Source: an uncultured Bacteroides sp.
Lineage (GTDB): Bacteria; Bacteroidota; Bacteroidia; Bacteroidales; Bacteroidaceae
Direction of reading: 5' to 3'
Length of the DNA stretch: 47,990 nucleotides
Assembly: GCA_902388495.1 (NCBI GenBank)
Contig: CABMPP010000032.1
Span: 1-47,990 of the forward strand
Position 1 is the stretch's first letter. Each line of letters begins with the position of its first letter. Shown here one piece after another: positions 45,881 through 47,990 of the stretch. Position numbers and translations under genes: made by a program. The notes beneath the pieces were generated by a model. The model was not told the DNA's origin, made no database searches, and was given only the letters and a program-made list of their open reading frames with translations.

Positions 45881-46888
45881 TTACTGCTGTTTCTTTCCGT
45901 CGTATCCCCACTTCACGTAAACGGCTCCCCAAGTAAAACCGGCGCCGAATGCCGTAAAGATAAGGTTATCGCCTTTCTTCAGTTTTTCTTCAAAGTCCCA
46001 GATACAAAGTGGAAGTGTACCGGCACTTGTATTACCATAATGGTCGATGTTAATCATCACCTTCTCATGAGGAACTCCCAAACGGTTTGCCACTGCATCG
46101 ATAATGCGGAGGTTTGCCTGATGAGGAACCACCCAGTCGATAGTTTCATTTGTCAAGCCATTCTTTTCAGCAATAGCAGCACTGACATCCGACATGTTGG
46201 ATACCGCATATTTAAACACCGTACGGCCTTCCTGATAGATGTAATGCATGTGATTGTCTACCGTGAAATAAGAAGGAGGGCAAACAGAACCGCCTGCTTT
46301 CATATGCAGGAACGGCAACCCTTTACCGTCTGTTCTCAAGATAGCATCCATAATACCTACATCTTCCGTTGTCGGCTCTAACATGAAAGCGGCAGCACCG
46401 TCACCAAAAATAGGACAAGTAGCGCGTTCAGTATAATCCACCATCGACGACATTTTGTCGGCTCCCACAATGATAACCTTCTTATATCTTCCGGAACGTA
46501 TGAAGTTGGCCGCTGTCTCCATTACATAGAGAAAACCGCAGCAGGCTGCTTGTAAGTCAAAAGCATATGCATTCTTCAGCCGAAGCTTATCACACAAAAT
46601 GGAAGCAGTAGAGGGGAAATGATAATCAGGAGTAGTAGTAGCGACAATAACCAAATCGATATCATCGGGATCGGAACCGGTACGTTGCATCAATTGCTTT
46701 GCAGCCTTACGCGCCATGTACGAACTTCCCAATCCTTCTTCATTCAGGATACGTCTTTCCTTTACTCCGATACGGGTCATAATCCATTCATCATTGGTAT
46801 CTACCATTTTGGAGATTTCGTCGTTTGTCAAGACGTAATCCGGTACATATCCTCCGACTCCTGTAATTACTGCATTTATTTTTTCCAT
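45881..46888 (-). CDS. fabH: Beta-ketoacyl-ACP synthase III
   Basis: This 335-residue enzyme condenses acetyl-CoA or a branched acyl-CoA with malonyl-ACP to start fatty-acid synthesis. The catalytic cysteine is C116 in QAACCGFLY, the histidine is in [13 protein letters not shown], and the asparagine is in [10 protein letters not shown]. The dimer-contact segment and start ([20 protein letters not shown]) match the family. It follows rpmF, the same rpmF-fabH order seen in many bacteria. Confidence 0.97.
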   Translation of the reverse strand: MEKINAVITGVGGYVPDYVLTNDEISKMVDTNDEWIMTRIGVKERRILNEEGLGSSYMARKAAKQLMQRTGSDPDDIDLVIVATTTPDYHFPSTASILCDKLRLKNAYAFDLQAACCGFLYVMETAANFIRSGRYKKVIIVGADKMSSMVDYTERATCPIFGDGAAAFMLEPTTEDVGIMDAILRTDGKGLPFLHMKAGGSVCPPSYFTVDNHMHYIYQEGRTVFKYAVSNMSDVSAAIAEKNGLTNETIDWVVPHQANLRIIDAVANRLGVPHEKVMINIDHYGNTSAGTLPLCIWDFEEKLKKGDNLIFTAFGAGFTWGAVYVKWGYDGKKQQ

Positions 46889-47013
46889 TAAAATCTTGTT
46901 TACGTATAGGAATACTTAAACAACGGTAGTCTAAAAAGGTTTGCTCATTCAATGTACAAATCTTTTCAGACGCCCGATATTTAAGTATAAGTTTTAGTCA
47001 AACTGCCTGCAAT

Positions 47014-47199
47014 TTATACAGCTGCTTCCTTTTCAATAGCAAGTTTACCTCTGTAGTAACCACATGCGCCACATACAGTATGATATACATGCCATTCACC
47101 GCAATTCGGGCAAATAGCCAGTGTAGGAGCTACTGCTTTATCATGAGTTCTTCTCTTTGCAGTTCTTGTTTTTGACTGTCTTCTCTTAGGATGTGCCAT
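47014..47199 (-). CDS. rpmF: Large-subunit ribosomal protein L32
   Basis: A 61-residue basic ribosomal protein beginning MAHPKRRQSKTRTAKRR. Two CxxC pairs (CPNCG and CGACGYYRG) mark the zinc-binding form, as opposed to the cysteine-free version. It lies 12 bases after the DUF177 gene, in the classic DUF177-rpmF-fabH order. Confidence 0.97.
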   Translation of the reverse strand: MAHPKRRQSKTRTAKRRTHDKAVAPTLAICPNCGEWHVYHTVCGACGYYRGKLAIEKEAAV

Positions 47200-47211
47200 T
47201 TTCTTTAATCT

Positions 47212-47796
47212 TTAATTGTTATCTAATATTTTCTTTAATTCGTCCCAACGCGGATCAACCGGCATTTCGGTTTCTTCATTCATCAGTTCACTTTCTTCCT
47301 CCGGAGCAGCAAAGCTATCCTCCGACATTTCATCATCGGGAGTGGTACGCAAATGCTTATTCAGCTTGCTACTCATCGCTTTGTTACACTTACCAGGAGC
47401 ATGTACATGCTTCATCGGTATGGCCAAAGCAATAAACTCGTACATGAACCAGGCCACGTTAATCTCGCCTTCCTCTTCGGGGATGACAATGAGATTATCA
47501 CCTTCTTCGGCATATTCATGGCCAAACTTTACCAGCAACTTATCAGTAGAGCTGACAGGCTGTTCCATATCGTCCAAACAACGGTCGCATGGTACCCACA
47601 CTATACCGTCTGTCTGAAAGTTCAATTCGAAAGCACGAGATGTTCTCTTTACAACTAATACCACATTGACTTTACCCTTCTGAACCTCCGGCCCATCAAT
47701 ATTGGCAAAGAAAAGGTTGTCCAGTACAAACTCATACTTAGATGAATCTGCCTGCATACCTTTCAAGTCTATTTTGTATTTATCAAACTTTCCCAA
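47212..47796 (-). CDS. DUF177/YceD-family protein upstream of rpmF
   Basis: This 194-residue protein of the DUF177 (YceD) family is recognised by its place before rpmF and by the central segment VPCDRCLDDMEQPVSS, which carries the family's CxxC-like pair. The family is linked to 23S rRNA accumulation in other bacteria. The C-terminal third is acidic and low-complexity (EEESELMNEETE). The promoter -7 box is 25 bases upstream. Confidence 0.88.
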   Translation of the reverse strand: MGKFDKYKIDLKGMQADSSKYEFVLDNLFFANIDGPEVQKGKVNVVLVVKRTSRAFELNFQTDGIVWVPCDRCLDDMEQPVSSTDKLLVKFGHEYAEEGDNLIVIPEEEGEINVAWFMYEFIALAIPMKHVHAPGKCNKAMSSKLNKHLRTTPDDEMSEDSFAAPEEESELMNEETEMPVDPRWDELKKILDNN

Positions 47797-47820
47797 AGCT
47801 TCTTTAGTTTATTCGGGCGA

Positions 47821-47828
47821 CAAAGATA
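47821..47828 (-). promoter_or_regulatory. -7 box for the DUF177-rpmF-fabH operon
   Basis: A perfect TATCTTTG on the minus strand, 25 bases upstream of the DUF177 start. No TTG at the usual distance. Confidence 0.5.
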
Positions 47829-47910
47829 CGAATAATTATCCTCATAATGTAGCATTTAGGGTAAAATATTCATTTTTTTATGCTTAATCGCCAGATATTG
47901 AACTGTAGCA

Positions 47911-47949
47911 AAACAAGAAAGCCCCCACATCAATCGATATGGAGGCTTC
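47911..47949 (-). terminator. Terminator of the rRNA operon
   Basis: Just after the 5S gene the minus strand reads GAAGCCTCC, an AT-rich loop, GGGGGCTTTC, then TTGTTTTGC. The stem and following T-rich run form a rho-independent terminator. Confidence 0.75.
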
Positions 47950-47958
47950 TCTCTAAAA

Positions 47959-47990
47959 CGGCGACTACCTACTCTCCCACTGTTACGCAG
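47959..47990 (-). rRNA. rrf: 5S rRNA, 3' end (partial, cut by the window edge)
   Basis: On the minus strand the last bases read CTGCGTAACAGTGGGAGAGT and then AGGTAGTCGCCG, the conserved 3' part of bacterial 5S rRNA (GGGAGAGTAGGT). The exact 3' end is uncertain by a few bases. An rRNA operon therefore continues beyond the window. Confidence 0.85.

Overview
The window looks like a chromosomal segment of a gut Bacteroides (Bacteroidales). Evidence: a SusC/SusD pair with a DUF3823 lipoprotein, an OstA-type LptA, a duplicated-parvulin/SurA/MutL cluster, an HU-HIG-type DNA-binding protein, a single-RRM RNA-binding protein, and many promoters of the Bacteroides type (TTTG or TTG, 19-20 bp, TAnnTTTG) with no strong Shine-Dalgarno sequences. 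The window starts inside a tRNA-Val (UAC) gene and ends inside a 5S rRNA gene. Most genes are on the minus strand.

Layout. (1) 1-5.1 kb: tRNA-Val, a hexapeptide acetyltransferase, carB preceded by a 38-codon leader ORF whose stop lies in an intrinsic-terminator hairpin, and an unrecognised two-gene module (50 aa + 161 aa) that looks toxin-antitoxin-like. (2) 5.1-11.2 kb: a lone TonB-receptor-like outer-membrane protein, a divergent HU-type gene whose leader carries an 88-bp palindrome, trpS, an OmpA-family porin and a repetitive intergenic element. (3) 11.2-20.5 kb: an envelope-biogenesis operon (two PPIase-like proteins, SurA-like chaperone, OstA/LptA-like protein, small membrane protein, mutL) behind guaB. 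guaB is preceded by six 22-bp-phased palindromes. (4) 20.8-34.2 kb: a polysaccharide-utilisation-type locus with a GxGYxYP protein, DUF3823, SusD, SusC and a GH116-like protein. It is headed by an unusual membrane-spanning regulator: a periplasmic LamG/kelch sensor, one TM helix and a cytoplasmic SARP/BTAD-like output. Three exact heptamers at 11 and 33 bp spacing lie in front of the GH116 promoter, the arrangement expected of SARP operators. (5) 34.2-40.0 kb: recQ, clpX, clpP, tig. (6) 40.4-43.2 kb: the RRM protein, lptB divergent from mlaE-mlaF, then a candidate small RNA. (7) 43.5-48 kb: der, era, fabH, rpmF and a DUF177/YceD gene, then the 3' end of an rRNA operon.

How it fits together. 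The core blocks serve pyrimidine/arginine precursor, GTP and fatty-acid synthesis, protein quality control, ribosome biogenesis and outer-membrane assembly. The accessory block is the glycan-type locus at 20.8-34.2 kb, the best candidate for an undescribed system: a membrane-bound SARP-like regulator appears to sense a periplasmic ligand and switch on the adjacent enzyme/SusCD operon. All functional statements rest on reading motifs by eye. No database search or folding computation was run.
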